DNA of 64,000 bases from Pseudochrobactrum saccharolyticum (GCF_008801715.1 NZ_VZPG01000002.1:310001-374000); one strand, 5' to 3'; counted from the stretch's first letter, positions 52,502-61,383 are shown. Notes: generated by a model not told the origin, from the letters alone. Made by a program: numbers and translations.

Positions 52502-53122
52502 TTACAGAACCAGCAGACCGATGCCGCTGAGGATATCCGTTGCCTGACTTTTTGAAATGATGGCACCTTTGAGCACTGCGGCATCGTGAAATGTCAGGTT
52601 ACCCAGATCGCAGCCACGCAGATCAGCGCCTTTGAATTTGCTCAGCCGTAAAGTGGCGCCGCGCATCCGGCAATCGTGAAAGACCGTATCGCGGAAATCA
52701 CATTCTCTGAGATCAGCTTCGCTGAAATCCATATTTGTCAGAGTTTTATTACGAAACGACGCGCGCTGCAGAAAAGCTGCAATCAGCAAACATTCTTCAA
52801 AATCAGTGCCGATCAGGCTGCAATCAGTGAAATCCGCACCGGTAAGTTTGGAGCGTGAATATTTCACGCCATTGAGATTGGACCGGCTCCACAATGTATT
52901 GGAGAGATCGCAATCGTAAAATTGCGCGCTATTGCCATCAATATTGGACAGGTTCGCACCGCTGAGACGGCATTTATTGAACTGCGTTTCAGTGATGATT
53001 GCGGCTTTGAAATTACAATTTGTAAATATGCATTCTGTGAAAACACAGTCCGATAAATCCTGACCGGATAAATCAGCCCCGTCACATATTAGGCCGCTGA
53101 AATTGCGGGTGCCGTCACTCAT
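52502..53122 (-). CDS. Pentapeptide-repeat protein, Qnr-like
   Basis: The 206-residue protein consists almost wholly of pentapeptide repeats A(D/N)LXX (ADLSGQDLSDCVF, GANLSNIDG, ADFTDCSLIGTDFEEC, ADLRECDFRDTVF, GADLRGCDLGNLTF), which form a right-handed quadrilateral beta-helix. Length and the C-terminus (LKGAIISKSQATDILSGIGLLVL, quoted in two parts: LKGAIISKSQA and ILSGIGLLV) resemble Qnr/MfpA proteins, which mimic DNA and shield gyrase from quinolones. Qnr identity is inference. ATG 53122 is chosen. The gene lies downstream of a microprotein and of proVWX on the same strand, behind a terminator. Confidence 0.8.
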   Translation of the reverse strand: MSDGTRNFSGLICDGADLSGQDLSDCVFTECIFTNCNFKAAIITETQFNKCRLSGANLSNIDGNSAQFYDCDLSNTLWSRSNLNGVKYSRSKLTGADFTDCSLIGTDFEECLLIAAFLQRASFRNKTLTNMDFSEADLRECDFRDTVFHDCRMRGATLRLSKFKGADLRGCDLGNLTFHDAAVLKGAIISKSQATDILSGIGLLVL

Positions 53123-53156
53123 TTGCTTTAATAATGCGACTGGCACAGGGCTGTTC

Positions 53157-53252
53157 TCAGCGTTTGCGGTTCAGGACAACATAGGCAACGCAACCGGCCA
53201 GACCGAAAGCGATAATACCCTGAATGAGAAATACCCACTGTATCATACTCAT
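53157..53252 (-). CDS. 31-residue single-helix membrane microprotein
   Basis: The frame from ATG 53252 to TGA 53157 encodes 31 residues beginning MSMIQWVFLIQGIIAFGLAG and ending VVLNRKR. It is one hydrophobic helix followed by a positively charged tail, so the tail should face the cytoplasm. The ribosome site is very good: AAAGGTGAT, with AGGTGAT complementary to the 16S rRNA end, lies three bases before the ATG. It sits between proX and the pentapeptide-repeat gene on the same strand. No function can be assigned; it would be missed by most gene finders. Confidence 0.65.
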   Translation of the reverse strand: MSMIQWVFLIQGIIAFGLAGCVAYVVLNRKR

Positions 53253-53357
53253 AACATCACCTTTTCATTGCAGGAAAAATATGATCTGCGCAGTGCTTTA
53301 TCACTCCCCCGTGGTGATGTCAGCATTTTTAAACAGGAATATTATAAGCCAAAATTG

Positions 53358-53385
53358 AAAAACGGCGGCGCTTGCGCACCGCCGT
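53358..53385 (-). terminator. Intrinsic terminator of the proVWX operon
   Basis: On the minus strand ACGGCGG (53385-53379) pairs with CCGCCGT (53368-53362), with further GCGC pairing in the loop, and runs into TTTTT. Confidence 0.87.
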
Positions 53386-53406
53386 ATTATGCTTTTCAGG
53401 CTGAAA

Positions 53407-54273
53407 TTATTCAGCCAGCCATTCTTTGATACGATCAGGATTGTCGGCAATATATTTATCAACGGCCTTATCGTATGATGTTTCCTGCGCCTCAAACATC
53501 GCTTTTTCGAGGTCTTCCAGCGGGATATTCATCTTTTCTAGCAGAGAGGCGACCTTCGGATTGTCTTCCTTAAAGCCTTTGCGGGCGAGGGCATTCACAT
53601 GCTCTGCGGCACCAAGCGCACCTTCAGGGTCTTCCAGATAGCGCAGCTTATATTTGCCGAACATCCAGTGCGGGCTCCACGCGGTCGCCACAAACCAGCC
53701 GTCCGAGCGGGTTGCACGATCAACCGTGGTCAGCATCGCTGCCTCACTGGAAATCTGCAGCTTATAATTCAGGCCGTATTTCTTGATTGCTTCTTCTGAA
53801 AGGCGGGTCAGACCGGCACCCGGATCAATACCCTGAATCTGGCCTTTCAGCTTCTCGTGAATATCGGCTTTCTTCAGGTCTTCAATCGACTTGATATCGC
53901 TCTCGGGCACGGAGGCAGGTACAACCCAGCCAAGTTTTGCACCTTCATAAAGCGGGCCCAGATCTTCAACTTTACCTTCAACGCGCTTGTAATAATCCGC
54001 ATGTGTTGCAGGCAACCAGGCCATCATCATCGCATCAAGATCACCACGGCTGACGCCCTGATAAAGCGGTGCAACATCTGTTTGCACCAGTTCAACTTTC
54101 TGATCCAGATTATCCTGAATAAGTTTAGCCGCGAGTTTGGTTACAAACTCAGCATCGGACCAGGGTGCCCAGCCAAGTTTGACCACTTTGGCATCGCCTG
54201 CAGCCAATGCTGAAGTTGCCATGGTTCCCGCCAGCAATGCCGCCAGGCTTAGACGTGTCAGTTTCCCGAACAT
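53407..54273 (-). CDS. proX: Glycine betaine/quaternary amine ABC transporter binding protein
   Basis: A signal peptide (cleavage near SALAAG, about residue 25) precedes an OpuAC-type binding domain: VVKLGWAPWSDAEFVTKLAAKL, MMMAWLPATHADYY, GIDPGAGLTRLSEEAIKKYG and GWFVATAWSPHWMFGKYKL. The aromatic residues (Trp in WAPW, AWLPATH, WSPHW) fit the cation-pi box that holds quaternary ammonium groups in ProX/OpuAC. It delivers the ligand to the ProW/ProV complex encoded upstream. Confidence 0.9.
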   Translation of the reverse strand: MFGKLTRLSLAALLAGTMATSALAAGDAKVVKLGWAPWSDAEFVTKLAAKLIQDNLDQKVELVQTDVAPLYQGVSRGDLDAMMMAWLPATHADYYKRVEGKVEDLGPLYEGAKLGWVVPASVPESDIKSIEDLKKADIHEKLKGQIQGIDPGAGLTRLSEEAIKKYGLNYKLQISSEAAMLTTVDRATRSDGWFVATAWSPHWMFGKYKLRYLEDPEGALGAAEHVNALARKGFKEDNPKVASLLEKMNIPLEDLEKAMFEAQETSYDKAVDKYIADNPDRIKEWLAE

Positions 54274-54303
54274 ATCTTCTCCTTTAAGGTTTCTATAGGT
54301 GAA

Positions 54304-55221
54304 TTAAGCTTCCTGCTTGCGCAGGGATGTTGTTTTCTTGGCTCCGGTTTCCGCTTCAGGCTGTTTGCGCAGCGCTGCAAAGCGCTTAAACAGGCCTGGT
54401 TGCGGTTTGCCAAAGCTCTGAGTGATCCGGTCAAGCACAACAGCCAGAATGACTACGGCAAGTCCGCCCTCAAAACCGGTGCCGACATCAAGACGCTGAA
54501 TACCGGTGAGCACTGTATTCCCCAGACCACCCGCACCGATCATTGAGGCAATCACCACCATCGACAGCGACAGCATAATGGTCTGGTTGATACCGGCCAT
54601 TATCGAGGGCAGGGCATTGGGAAGCTGCACTTTGAACAGCAGCTGTTTTGCCGTGCAGCCGAAGGCCAGACCGGCTTCAACGAACTCTCCGTGCACCTGC
54701 CGGATACCGAGATTGGTAAGGCGCACAACCGGCGGCATGGCAAAAATCACAGTCGCGATTGTACCGGGCACGGCGCCAAGACCAAAGAACATGGCCGCCG
54801 GAATGAGATACACAAAGGCAGGCATAGTCTGCATCAGATCGAGCACAGGGCGGATGAAAGATGCCAGCAACTCGCTGCGCGCCATGGCAATACCCAGCGG
54901 AATACCAATGACAATGGCAATGATTGTTGCGGCCAGCACCAGAGACAGGCTCTCCATTGTGCCCGACCACAGTCCCATATGATGGACGAGTGCCAGCGCG
55001 AGAGCAGTGAAGATTGCAAATTTCCAACCCACACGCCACAGCGACAGCAATGTCAGAATGGCAATACCCACAACAGCCGGAATTGCCAGTAATCCACCCT
55101 GAATACCGCCGGTAACAAAGCCGATAACCGCAGCAATCATATCCAGCGCCGGTGTGAAATGGTCGAGAATGTAATTCACAGTGATATCGGCACCTTTGCC
55201 GATACTAAAATTCATATCCAT
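54304..55221 (-). CDS. proW: Glycine betaine ABC transporter permease
   Basis: A 305-residue inner membrane permease with about seven hydrophobic segments and the permease-ATPase coupling segment EAGLAFGCTAKQLLFKVQLP, typical of the ProW/OpuAB family. The C-terminus has a basic tail (FGKPQPGLFKRFAALRKQ). It lies between proV and proX with 22 and 31 bases spacing, so it belongs to the same operon. Confidence 0.92.
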   Translation of the reverse strand: MDMNFSIGKGADITVNYILDHFTPALDMIAAVIGFVTGGIQGGLLAIPAVVGIAILTLLSLWRVGWKFAIFTALALALVHHMGLWSGTMESLSLVLAATIIAIVIGIPLGIAMARSELLASFIRPVLDLMQTMPAFVYLIPAAMFFGLGAVPGTIATVIFAMPPVVRLTNLGIRQVHGEFVEAGLAFGCTAKQLLFKVQLPNALPSIMAGINQTIMLSLSMVVIASMIGAGGLGNTVLTGIQRLDVGTGFEGGLAVVILAVVLDRITQSFGKPQPGLFKRFAALRKQPEAETGAKKTTSLRKQEA

Positions 55222-55242
55222 TTTTATACCAATCGTTTCAGC

Positions 55243-56496
55243 TCAACCGGCGCGGTCGAGCGTTTCCAGAAGTGCCGATTTGGAAATCGCACCGACATAT
55301 CTGTTTTTTTCATCAACAACCGGAACCGGCCAGCGGCTTTCAGCAACGCGGCCAAGCACGTTGGAAAGCGGTTCGCTTGCTTCAATAGGAGTGATATCGC
55401 TTAAGAACGCTTCCCTGTACGGATGCGGGGATTTGGCTTTGACCTTCTCAATCAGCCCGTCCTGACTGATCATGCCGTGATAGCTGCGGTCACGACCGAC
55501 AATTACGGCAATGTCTCGCCCCGTTGTTTCCATCTGTTCCAAGGCGGACGCGGCAGAAACACCCTGACGGTCAAAGATCGTCAGCAGGGTTTTACGCGCC
55601 ACATCACCGGCAGAAAACACATGAGACACATCCACATTTTTGAAGAAGGAGCGCACATAGTCGTTCGCCGGAGCCGAAACGATTTCATCCGGCGTGCCAA
55701 CCTGTACAACCTTGCCGTGCTGCATAATACAAATACGGTCGCCGATGCGCATGGCTTCGTCCAGATCGTGGCTCACAAAGATAATCGTGCGGCTGTTCTC
55801 CGATTGCAGGCGGATCAGCTCATCCTGCATTTCCGTGCGGATGAGGGGATCAAGCGCGGAAAACGCCTCATCCATCAGCAGGATTGTCGGCTCATTGGCC
55901 AGAGCGCGGGCAAGGCCGACACGCTGTTTCATACCACCGGAAAGCTGGTCGGGCATGCTCTGGGCATAGGGCTCCAGACCGACGGCCGTGAGCGCTTGCA
56001 TTGCGCGCTCATGGCGCTCGGCCTCAGCCATGCCGGCAACTTCAAGGCCGAAGGCAGCATTGTTGAGAACAGTACGGTTTGGCAGCAATGCGAAAGACTG
56101 GAAAACCATGCTCATATCACGGCGGCGCAGATCGATCAGCTCGCCTTTGGACATTTTGGTAATGTCACGCCCATCAACGGCAATGGTGCCGGAGGTCGGC
56201 TCAATCAGCCGGTTCAGCAGGCGCAGAAGTGTGGATTTGCCGGAGCCGGACAATCCCATAATGACGAAGATCTCGCCATCCATAATTTCAAAGCTCGCAC
56301 CGTCAACGCCGATAGTGCAGCCCGTATCCTTGTGGATCTCTGTTTTGCTTTTTCCGGAACGCAATTGGCTCATTGCTTTTTCCGGCTTTTCACCAAAGAC
56401 TTTAAAAACATCTTTTAAAGATAGTTTTACAGACTTTGGCTCATTCATACTCTCATTAATTGTATAAACAGCCATATAATAAGTTAACCCTGCCAT
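55243..56496 (-). CDS. proV: Glycine betaine ABC transporter ATP-binding protein with CBS domains
   Basis: The ABC domain has Walker A GLSGSGKST, signature LSGGMKQRV, Walker B TILLMDEAFSAL and the H-loop VSHDLDEAM. The family N-terminal extension (FKVFGEKPEKAMSQLRSG) is present. Two C-terminal CBS domains (about residues 290-417) regulate transport in response to ionic strength in related OpuA systems. Starts at 56496, 56475 and 56448 are all possible; none has an ideal ribosome site. It is the first gene of the operon. Confidence 0.92.
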   Translation of the reverse strand: MAGLTYYMAVYTINESMNEPKSVKLSLKDVFKVFGEKPEKAMSQLRSGKSKTEIHKDTGCTIGVDGASFEIMDGEIFVIMGLSGSGKSTLLRLLNRLIEPTSGTIAVDGRDITKMSKGELIDLRRRDMSMVFQSFALLPNRTVLNNAAFGLEVAGMAEAERHERAMQALTAVGLEPYAQSMPDQLSGGMKQRVGLARALANEPTILLMDEAFSALDPLIRTEMQDELIRLQSENSRTIIFVSHDLDEAMRIGDRICIMQHGKVVQVGTPDEIVSAPANDYVRSFFKNVDVSHVFSAGDVARKTLLTIFDRQGVSAASALEQMETTGRDIAVIVGRDRSYHGMISQDGLIEKVKAKSPHPYREAFLSDITPIEASEPLSNVLGRVAESRWPVPVVDEKNRYVGAISKSALLETLDRAG

Positions 56497-56965
56497 AATG
56501 GCAGACCTATTCTCCTTTTGTATTTAAATAAGAGAAATATCTGCGAAATTAATGCAAAGATTATGCTTTAAATTTCATTTAGAAATTGCAGATAAATCTA
56601 AACTGATATTCAACAATATATAGAAATATCGAAAAAAGTCCACCCGACATATGGGAATTGCTGCAAAACCCTATGTTTTCAGGGCGCAGCGCATAATCAG
56701 AAAAAGGTAGCGCAGCTATAAAACAAGCCTCCATGAGCCTATGAAACTGCATTTGATGCAGAGGAGATTCTCACCATGTCCACGATACAAAAGCAGATGA
56801 AAAATCTGCAATATTGATAGAGTATGAAGTAAAAGATCAAAAACTTCGCAAAACAGATGAAATTTTTATTGTTAAATATTCAATATTAAATTTTATAAAT
56901 ATACGCTTTAATATTTGCAAAAATGAAGTATCATCATGCATATCGCAATCTTCGATGGATAATAC
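56497..56965. other. A+T-rich divergent region upstream of proV
   Basis: About 470 bases, noticeably richer in A and T than the coding neighbours, separate proV (minus) from a DUF982-like gene (plus). A 13-codon frame with a good ribosome site lies at 56776-56817 (separate entry). No hairpin with a T-run is seen. Confidence 0.4.
56776..56817 (+). CDS. 13-residue open frame with good ribosome site
   Basis: GAGGAGA eight bases before ATG 56776 opens a frame of 13 residues (MSTIQKQMKNLQY) ending in TGA. It could be a leader peptide or the remains of a broken gene. I cannot assign a function. Confidence 0.25.
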   Translation: MSTIQKQMKNLQY

Positions 56966-57283
56966 ATGGAGAAAGACTGGAACTTCTTTATTATTGTCGA
57001 GCCGGTGCAAGGGCAGGTATTTAAAATATCCTGCTGGACCGATTTGTCTGTATTTTTGCTGTGCCACTGGCCAGTAAAATACGGAACATCCTATACTGTG
57101 GCAGTATGTACTCTGTCACAGAATTATTACAAGAAATCCAATATTGAACTCATCATTAAACATTTCATTGCTGCACTCAATGAAGCAAAAATTCCCTATT
57201 ACTTCAAAACAGACAAGCATATAGCTGATACAATAGTACCGGCAATCCCGACAGGCATATCAGCCACAGCCATTAGCGAGTAA
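56966..57283 (+). CDS. Divergent DUF982-like protein
   Basis: The 105-residue protein matches the pattern of the DUF982 family, small proteins abundant in rhizobia and relatives. The pattern seen is IVEPVQGQVFKISCW, a WP motif in FLLCHWPVKYGTSY, then AVCTLSQNYYKKSN and FIAALNEAKIPY. The family function is unknown. Codon use is much richer in A and T than that of neighbours, which suggests transfer or relaxed selection. The ribosome site is weak. The C-terminal 25 residues extend beyond the usual domain. Confidence 0.55.
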   Translation: MEKDWNFFIIVEPVQGQVFKISCWTDLSVFLLCHWPVKYGTSYTVAVCTLSQNYYKKSNIELIIKHFIAALNEAKIPYYFKTDKHIADTIVPAIPTGISATAISE

Positions 57284-57294
57284 ACCTCCACTCC

Positions 57295-58743
57295 TCAGGA
57301 CAGAGGAATAGCAACTTCCGTGCGGTTTCTGCCATTTTGCTTAGCCTGATACAGCGCCTGATCTGCGGTTTTAATCAAATGGCTGAAGTCAGGATGGCCA
57401 TTGAATGTGGAAACACCAATCGACAGCGTAATATTTTGCGACCCGCCATCCGGCAGTGAGAATTGCTGACCGGCAATTTTCAGTCGTAGTTTTTCAGCCG
57501 TTTCCAAAGCAGTCTTTGCACTTGCTTCAATCAGCACCACAAGAAACTCTTCGCCGCCATAACGGAAGACAAAATCGCTGGCACGGGAATGCGTGAAAAT
57601 GCTTTCTGCCACCTGCTGGAGAATATGATCCCCGCCGCCATGGCCATAAGTGTCATTGATACGTTTGAAATTATCGATATCGACCATCATGACACTCAGA
57701 TCCATCCGGTTTTGTGAAGCCATTTTGACCTCACGCGACAGAATGGAAGGCAGGAAGCGTCTGTTCAGTGTGCGCGTCAGCGGATCGCGACCGGTTTCCA
57801 TCGCAGCAGCAGCCTGAAAGAGTTCAGCCAGCAGGAATTTGATCTCTCCGGTTTTATTCTTAAAGGATTCAATCAGTTCTGTTAGATTTTGATCCGCATC
57901 GGCACCGGCAATGGCCGGTAGCAAAACGGTGTCAATATATTTCATATCTGCACGAATATTTTCCAAAACCGGCGAACCATGAAAAATCATATCGCCTTTA
58001 TGATGCAGCCACAGGCCAAAATCAGAACTGGAGAGCAGAGGCAGCACAGCCTCACGTCTGTTACCATAGAGACTAAACAGAACCGACTGGCTCCACTCCA
58101 TGAGGCTGGCACGCTGGATTTCACGTTCCAGTGTCACATCCTGACTGAGTGCGAAAGCGCGATAGGCTTCATCCGTCTGTGCATCGCTTTTGGTATTGCT
58201 GACAAAAGCCTGGCTCATAAATTCAATAGCAATATTAATGGCATTGCCGACATAATCGGCCATGACAGCAAAGTCACCAAGACTGATTGTCTGACTTTGC
58301 AGTTGACAAACAATCTCGTTTTTCAGCAGGCGCGCGCCTTGCATAACCACATGAATAGGCACCTGAATACGCGCATGAACCTCGCCGATCTTGCGCTGCT
58401 CAGCCACAAACACCGCAACATCCATGGTTCGCTCAACAAAAAGGCGGCGCAGCCAGCCGCGCATCGAATGCTGCAAACGGTCGTGAACCACATCCTGAGA
58501 GAGAAACGGACTTGCATCCGGATTTTGCAGCAGCCGGTCGTAGAAAACACCTACCAAACGGTCTTTATCCGCCTCGATCAGACAGGCAAGCTGCTTTGCA
58601 AGATTATCAGGCAGACTATGAATGAGCTGAACCCATTCGCTTTCGGAAGGCGTCAGGCAGATATGAGGATTACGGATATCATCACCGGACATCTCTGTAG
58701 GTAGAGCAGGGACATTCATAACCGTCATAGCTTCATCACTCAT
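57295..58743 (-). CDS. Globin-coupled diguanylate cyclase (DosC-like)
   Basis: The 482-residue protein has the three-part architecture of E. coli DosC (YddV). Residues about 35-190 form a sensor globin whose proximal heme ligand is His123 in GEVHARIQVPI. A helical middle domain follows (DFGLWLHHKGDMIFHGS). The C-terminal GGDEF domain starts RDPLTRTLNRRFLP and has the active motif RYGGEEF with an RASD inhibitory site five residues before it. It should make cyclic di-GMP in response to oxygen. No matching phosphodiesterase is encoded next to it. Confidence 0.92.
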   Translation of the reverse strand: MSDEAMTVMNVPALPTEMSGDDIRNPHICLTPSESEWVQLIHSLPDNLAKQLACLIEADKDRLVGVFYDRLLQNPDASPFLSQDVVHDRLQHSMRGWLRRLFVERTMDVAVFVAEQRKIGEVHARIQVPIHVVMQGARLLKNEIVCQLQSQTISLGDFAVMADYVGNAINIAIEFMSQAFVSNTKSDAQTDEAYRAFALSQDVTLEREIQRASLMEWSQSVLFSLYGNRREAVLPLLSSSDFGLWLHHKGDMIFHGSPVLENIRADMKYIDTVLLPAIAGADADQNLTELIESFKNKTGEIKFLLAELFQAAAAMETGRDPLTRTLNRRFLPSILSREVKMASQNRMDLSVMMVDIDNFKRINDTYGHGGGDHILQQVAESIFTHSRASDFVFRYGGEEFLVVLIEASAKTALETAEKLRLKIAGQQFSLPDGGSQNITLSIGVSTFNGHPDFSHLIKTADQALYQAKQNGRNRTEVAIPLS

Positions 58744-59141
58744 ATGCTGGAGCGCATATTAAAAATCCGAAACTTCTGATCTGTTTCCGGCTTTAAGAAT
58801 GCGCATAATTTCAAAAACCAAAGCAATTCCAATAAGTTCCCCTAACTGAAAATGCCTTAAACTCTGTTAAAGAGCATGCCCGATAATGATATCAAACCGT
58901 TCATTCCGGCAGATGCAAATCTCCCTGCAGCGCGCAGATTGCACGCTGTTTGCTGTCAGTCAGAGATCATAATTATACCGGCTTAAGCCCCGCCAAGTGT
59001 TCTCATTATTATGTCTTGTTGATGAATGATACGCTTAAATAGCTGTTTTTAAATGAATACTCCGTTCACAAATATATTACCGCTTGTCTGCTGAAAATTA
59101 ATTATGTAGACTGACCTACCTAATTATTGAAAAGAGAAATT
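58744..59141. other. Divergent region between the globin cyclase and TetR genes
   Basis: About 400 bases without a recognisable gene or terminator. TAG-N6-CTA (59107-59118) upstream of the TetR start is only a weak dyad. The region must hold both promoters. Confidence 0.35.
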
Positions 59142-59750
59142 ATGTCTGCCTCTGCAAAGCCGTCCAAAGCTCAATCTGTGCGTGATCGTCTGCTCGATGC
59201 GGCAGGTATTCTGTTTTATAATTACGGGATCAACGCAACCGGCATTGATATGATTACCGCAAAAGCAGGCGTGGCCAAAATGAGCCTGTATAATAATTTT
59301 GCATCAAAATCAGAGCTGGTCGCCGCTTTTATTGAGCTGAGGCATCAGGAATGGCTTGATTTATATGCTGCGCGTTTAGCCCCTGCCGCTAGCCCGAAAG
59401 AGCGGGTTATGGCCGTGTTTGATGCCTACAGAGACCACGCTGAATATGATTATGAGAACGGTTTTCGCGGCTGCGGCTTGTTGAATGCTGCAGCTGAACT
59501 CACCGTGGGCGATAAGGGCAGGGAGGCTGTACGCCGCCATAAAGAAGAGGTGGAGCATTTCCTTATTCAGCACCTGCAGGAATGGCGCACTCAAACAGGT
59601 AAAACATTGACTGCGGAGCAGGTGAAAATGACCGCAGAACATCTGGCATTTCTGCTGGAAGGCTCATTCTCCCGCGCCGGTCTTGAGGGAAACAGTAAGC
59701 GTGTTCAGCATGCAAGACGTCTTGCAGAAAGTATTCTGGCCGGTTTATGA
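59142..59750 (+). CDS. TetR-family transcriptional regulator
   Basis: The N-terminal HTH (VRDRLLDAAGILFYNYGINATGIDMITAKAGVAKMSLYNNFASK) is the canonical TetR DNA-binding domain, shown here by AKAGVAKMSLYNNF. The 140-residue effector domain is of a common alphaproteobacterial type. ATG 59142 follows AAGAGAA. It overlaps the DMT transporter gene by four bases (ATGA), so it probably controls that exporter and itself. Confidence 0.9.
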   Translation: MSASAKPSKAQSVRDRLLDAAGILFYNYGINATGIDMITAKAGVAKMSLYNNFASKSELVAAFIELRHQEWLDLYAARLAPAASPKERVMAVFDAYRDHAEYDYENGFRGCGLLNAAAELTVGDKGREAVRRHKEEVEHFLIQHLQEWRTQTGKTLTAEQVKMTAEHLAFLLEGSFSRAGLEGNSKRVQHARRLAESILAGL

Positions 59751-60679
59751 GCAATGTATCAGTTATCAAAACGGATAGTGCAGGGCTTGGCATTGTCTGC
59801 GTTTTAATCGCGTCCTTTCTGTGGGGCACCACCGGCACTGCCGCAACTTTTGCACCCGAAGTCGGGCCCATGGCCATCGGCGCGGTTGCCATGGGAGTAT
59901 GCGGGCTTTTGCAAGCCCTGCTCGCTTTGCGGGCATTGAAACGCGATTACAGCAAGTTACAGCAACAATGGCTTCTCGTCTTGTTCGGCGCGGTTTCTGT
60001 GGCTGTCTATCCGCTGGCCTTTTATTCGTCGATGTATCTGGCGGGTGTCACAGTCGGCACGGTTGTCACGATCGGTTCCGCACCTTTATTCTCCGCGCTG
60101 ATTGAATGGGTGATTGATCGTAAAACCCTGAGCAAGCAATGGATATTCGGTGCAACACTCGGGCTTTCCGGCATTGTTCTGCTTTGCTTTTTCGGTGGCG
60201 GCGACCATCAGACAGCATCAGTTGCATTTTCTGCGGGAGCGACTGCGGCAGGCGTATTGCTGGGACTTGTCGGCGGACTGACCTATGCCCTTTATGCATG
60301 GGCGGCACACCGGTTGATGTGTAAAGGCATTTCCTCAAAAGCTGCCATGGGGTCAATTTTCGGAGCAGGCGGCCTGTTGCTGATGCCGGTATTGCTGCTG
60401 ACCGGCGGGGCATTACTGGCCTCATGGAATAATGCACTTGTCGGTGCCTATATGGCTGTCATACCGATGTTTACCGGCTATGTTTTATTTGGTTATGCGC
60501 TGGCGCGTATTTCCGTCAGCACTGCAACAACAATAACACTCACAGAGCCTGTGATTGCCGCTTTGCTGGCCGTTGTAATCGTTGGTGAAAATCTGTCGCC
60601 ACTCGGATGGCTTGGTGCTTTGCTGGTGATATCCTGCCTTGTTATTCTCTCTGCTCCGAAGAAAGAGCAAGGACGGTAA
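59747..60679 (+). CDS. EamA/DMT-family transporter
   Basis: A 310-residue membrane protein with ten hydrophobic segments in two EamA repeats (ASFLWGTTGTAATFAP at the start of the first, LVGGLTYALYAWAAHRLM at the start of the second). DMT transporters export amino acids, nucleotides or drugs. The last repeat contains TATTITLTEPVIAALLAVVI, a conserved EamA stretch. The cargo is unknown. It is translationally coupled to the TetR gene and converges on YafY. Confidence 0.88.
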   Translation: MSNVSVIKTDSAGLGIVCVLIASFLWGTTGTAATFAPEVGPMAIGAVAMGVCGLLQALLALRALKRDYSKLQQQWLLVLFGAVSVAVYPLAFYSSMYLAGVTVGTVVTIGSAPLFSALIEWVIDRKTLSKQWIFGATLGLSGIVLLCFFGGGDHQTASVAFSAGATAAGVLLGLVGGLTYALYAWAAHRLMCKGISSKAAMGSIFGAGGLLLMPVLLLTGGALLASWNNALVGAYMAVIPMFTGYVLFGYALARISVSTATTITLTEPVIAALLAVVIVGENLSPLGWLGALLVISCLVILSAPKKEQGR

Positions 60680-60684
60680 AATCG

Positions 60685-61365
60685 TCAGGCAAGTGTTTTG
60701 AGATAGTCTTCAAAACGCTTGCCTTTTTCATCCCGGAATACTCTGTCTGCAAGCTGAATGGCTTCAATACGATCAGCACGCAGATTACGGAAATCCATGC
60801 GGCTCTCACACCAGACAGTCAGAAGCCAGACTTGCTCAAACATCGTCAGGCCAAGCGGGCGAACGCTTCGCTGACTACATTTATTCTCCAAATCGCAATA
60901 GGTAATATTTAATACGGCTTTATCGCGTAAAGCAGTGCGCAGGACTGTAAGATGTCCGGATGCCTTGTCACTCTCAGAACTTTGTCTTGCAACAGCACGT
61001 AATGGCAGGAGCGTATAGGCTTCACCTTTATCGCAACCAATAGCAGCACTGATTTTGGCCGAGACACGTCGGGCAGCTGCAGCCAGTGCTTCATCACCGC
61101 GGGAAGCGATCAGGCGGGTTCCGAGCATCAAAGCATCCAGTTCATCAGGATCGAAATGAAGAGGGGGCAGAAAATAACCCTTCTCCAGCTGATAGCCAAT
61201 GCCGGCCTCACCGCGCAAGGGCGCGCCCATAGCCTGCAAAGTCGCCATATCGCGATAGATTGTGCGGACTGAAACCTGCAGTTCCTGTGCCAGCATTTCT
61301 GCTGAAACCGGCTCTGTTCGGCCCCGTAAATGATCGAGGAGAGCAAAAAGGCGAAGTGTGCGCAT
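60685..61365 (-). CDS. YafY-type HTH/WYL transcriptional regulator
   Basis: An N-terminal HTH_11 domain (RLFALLDHLRGRTEPVSAEMLAQELQ; RTIYRDMATLQAMGAPL) is followed by a WYL domain (VLNITYCDLENKCSQRSVRPLGL, FEQVWLLTVWCESRMDFRNLRADRI). At 227 residues it fits the YafY/DeoR-like group. I start at ATG 61365; longer starts at 61383 and 61419 would run through the palindrome at 61384-61402. The palindrome between it and the divergent gene is the obvious operator candidate. Confidence 0.87.
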   Translation of the reverse strand: MRTLRLFALLDHLRGRTEPVSAEMLAQELQVSVRTIYRDMATLQAMGAPLRGEAGIGYQLEKGYFLPPLHFDPDELDALMLGTRLIASRGDEALAAAARRVSAKISAAIGCDKGEAYTLLPLRAVARQSSESDKASGHLTVLRTALRDKAVLNITYCDLENKCSQRSVRPLGLTMFEQVWLLTVWCESRMDFRNLRADRIEAIQLADRVFRDEKGKRFEDYLKTLA

Positions 61366-61383
61366 GGAATATCTATACAGCAT

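Noticed and set aside
53103-53429. 108-codon plus-strand frame
   Set aside because: It overlaps the microprotein and the terminator on the other strand and has no domain.
55423-56418. 331-codon open frame antisense to proV
   Set aside because: It is a shadow of the ABC ATPase gene and shows no recognisable domain.
57979-58704. 241-codon open frame antisense to the globin-coupled cyclase
   Set aside because: The sense frame matches DosC over its whole length.
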